Shown: piece after piece, positions 5,445 to 5,478 of the stretch
Position numbering within the stretch: position 1 is the first letter of the stretch
How the letters are laid out: each line of letters begins with the position of its first letter
Assembly: GCA_902496505.1 (NCBI GenBank)
Contig: CABVBB010000186.1
Coordinates: 1-5,478 of the forward strand
Direction of reading: 5' to 3'
DNA length: 5,478 nt
Source of the DNA: an uncultured Peptococcaceae bacterium
GTDB taxonomy: Bacteria > Bacillota > Peptococcia > Peptococcales > Peptococcaceae
Notes under the pieces: generated by a model
Told to the model about the DNA's origin: nothing
The model's database searches: none
The model's input: only the letters and a program-made list of their open reading frames with translations
Position numbers and translations under genes: made by a program

Positions 5445-5478
5445 ACGGTAAGAAAGGAACTAAAATACCTATATCTGT

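Noticed and set aside
1..5478. CRISPR arrays, tRNA or rRNA genes, insertion sequences
   Set aside because: No spaced repeat array, no cloverleaf-like or rRNA-like stretch, and no transposase or terminal inverted repeats were seen.

Overview
The window looks like Bacillota (Firmicutes) DNA of moderately high GC, judged by eye. The evidence is the strong AAAGGAGG-type ribosome binding sites, a Gram-positive-style lipoprotein signal, a BcrA/LanF-type ABC transporter next to an OmpR-family two-component system, and a YibE/F family membrane protein. The sequence alone does not fix genus or class.

Layout: a YibE/F family polytopic membrane protein lies on the minus strand (55-1248). It is separated by a 142-bp divergent promoter region (1249-1390) from a co-directional plus-strand cluster. 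The cluster reads: a predicted lipoprotein of unknown family (1391-2020), an OmpR/PhoB-type response regulator (2042-2740), a sensor kinase overlapping it by 7 bp (2734-3657), an 86-bp gap with a probable regulated promoter, an ABC ATPase (3744-4664) and an overlapping ABC-2 type permease (4657-5379). The last 99 bp hold a well-formed promoter (5415-5444) for a gene beyond the window.

How the parts probably work together (inference): the kinase has one N-terminal membrane segment and essentially no extracytoplasmic domain, so it probably needs a partner to sense anything outside the cell. The lipoprotein encoded first in the operon and the ABC transporter are the two candidates. The phosphorylated regulator would then act at four GCAAG cores spaced exactly 11 bp apart (3666-3703), directly upstream of the transporter genes. 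The ATPase carries a glutamate where most ABC ATPases have the Q-loop glutamine, as described for lantibiotic immunity (LanF) ATPases. The cluster therefore resembles a stand-alone peptide-antibiotic sensing and detoxification module: lipoprotein, two-component system and ABC pump, with no biosynthetic genes in view.

The most interesting points are the four-unit operator, the unrecognised lipoprotein paired with a sensor-less kinase, and a set of short repeats between the divergent promoters.
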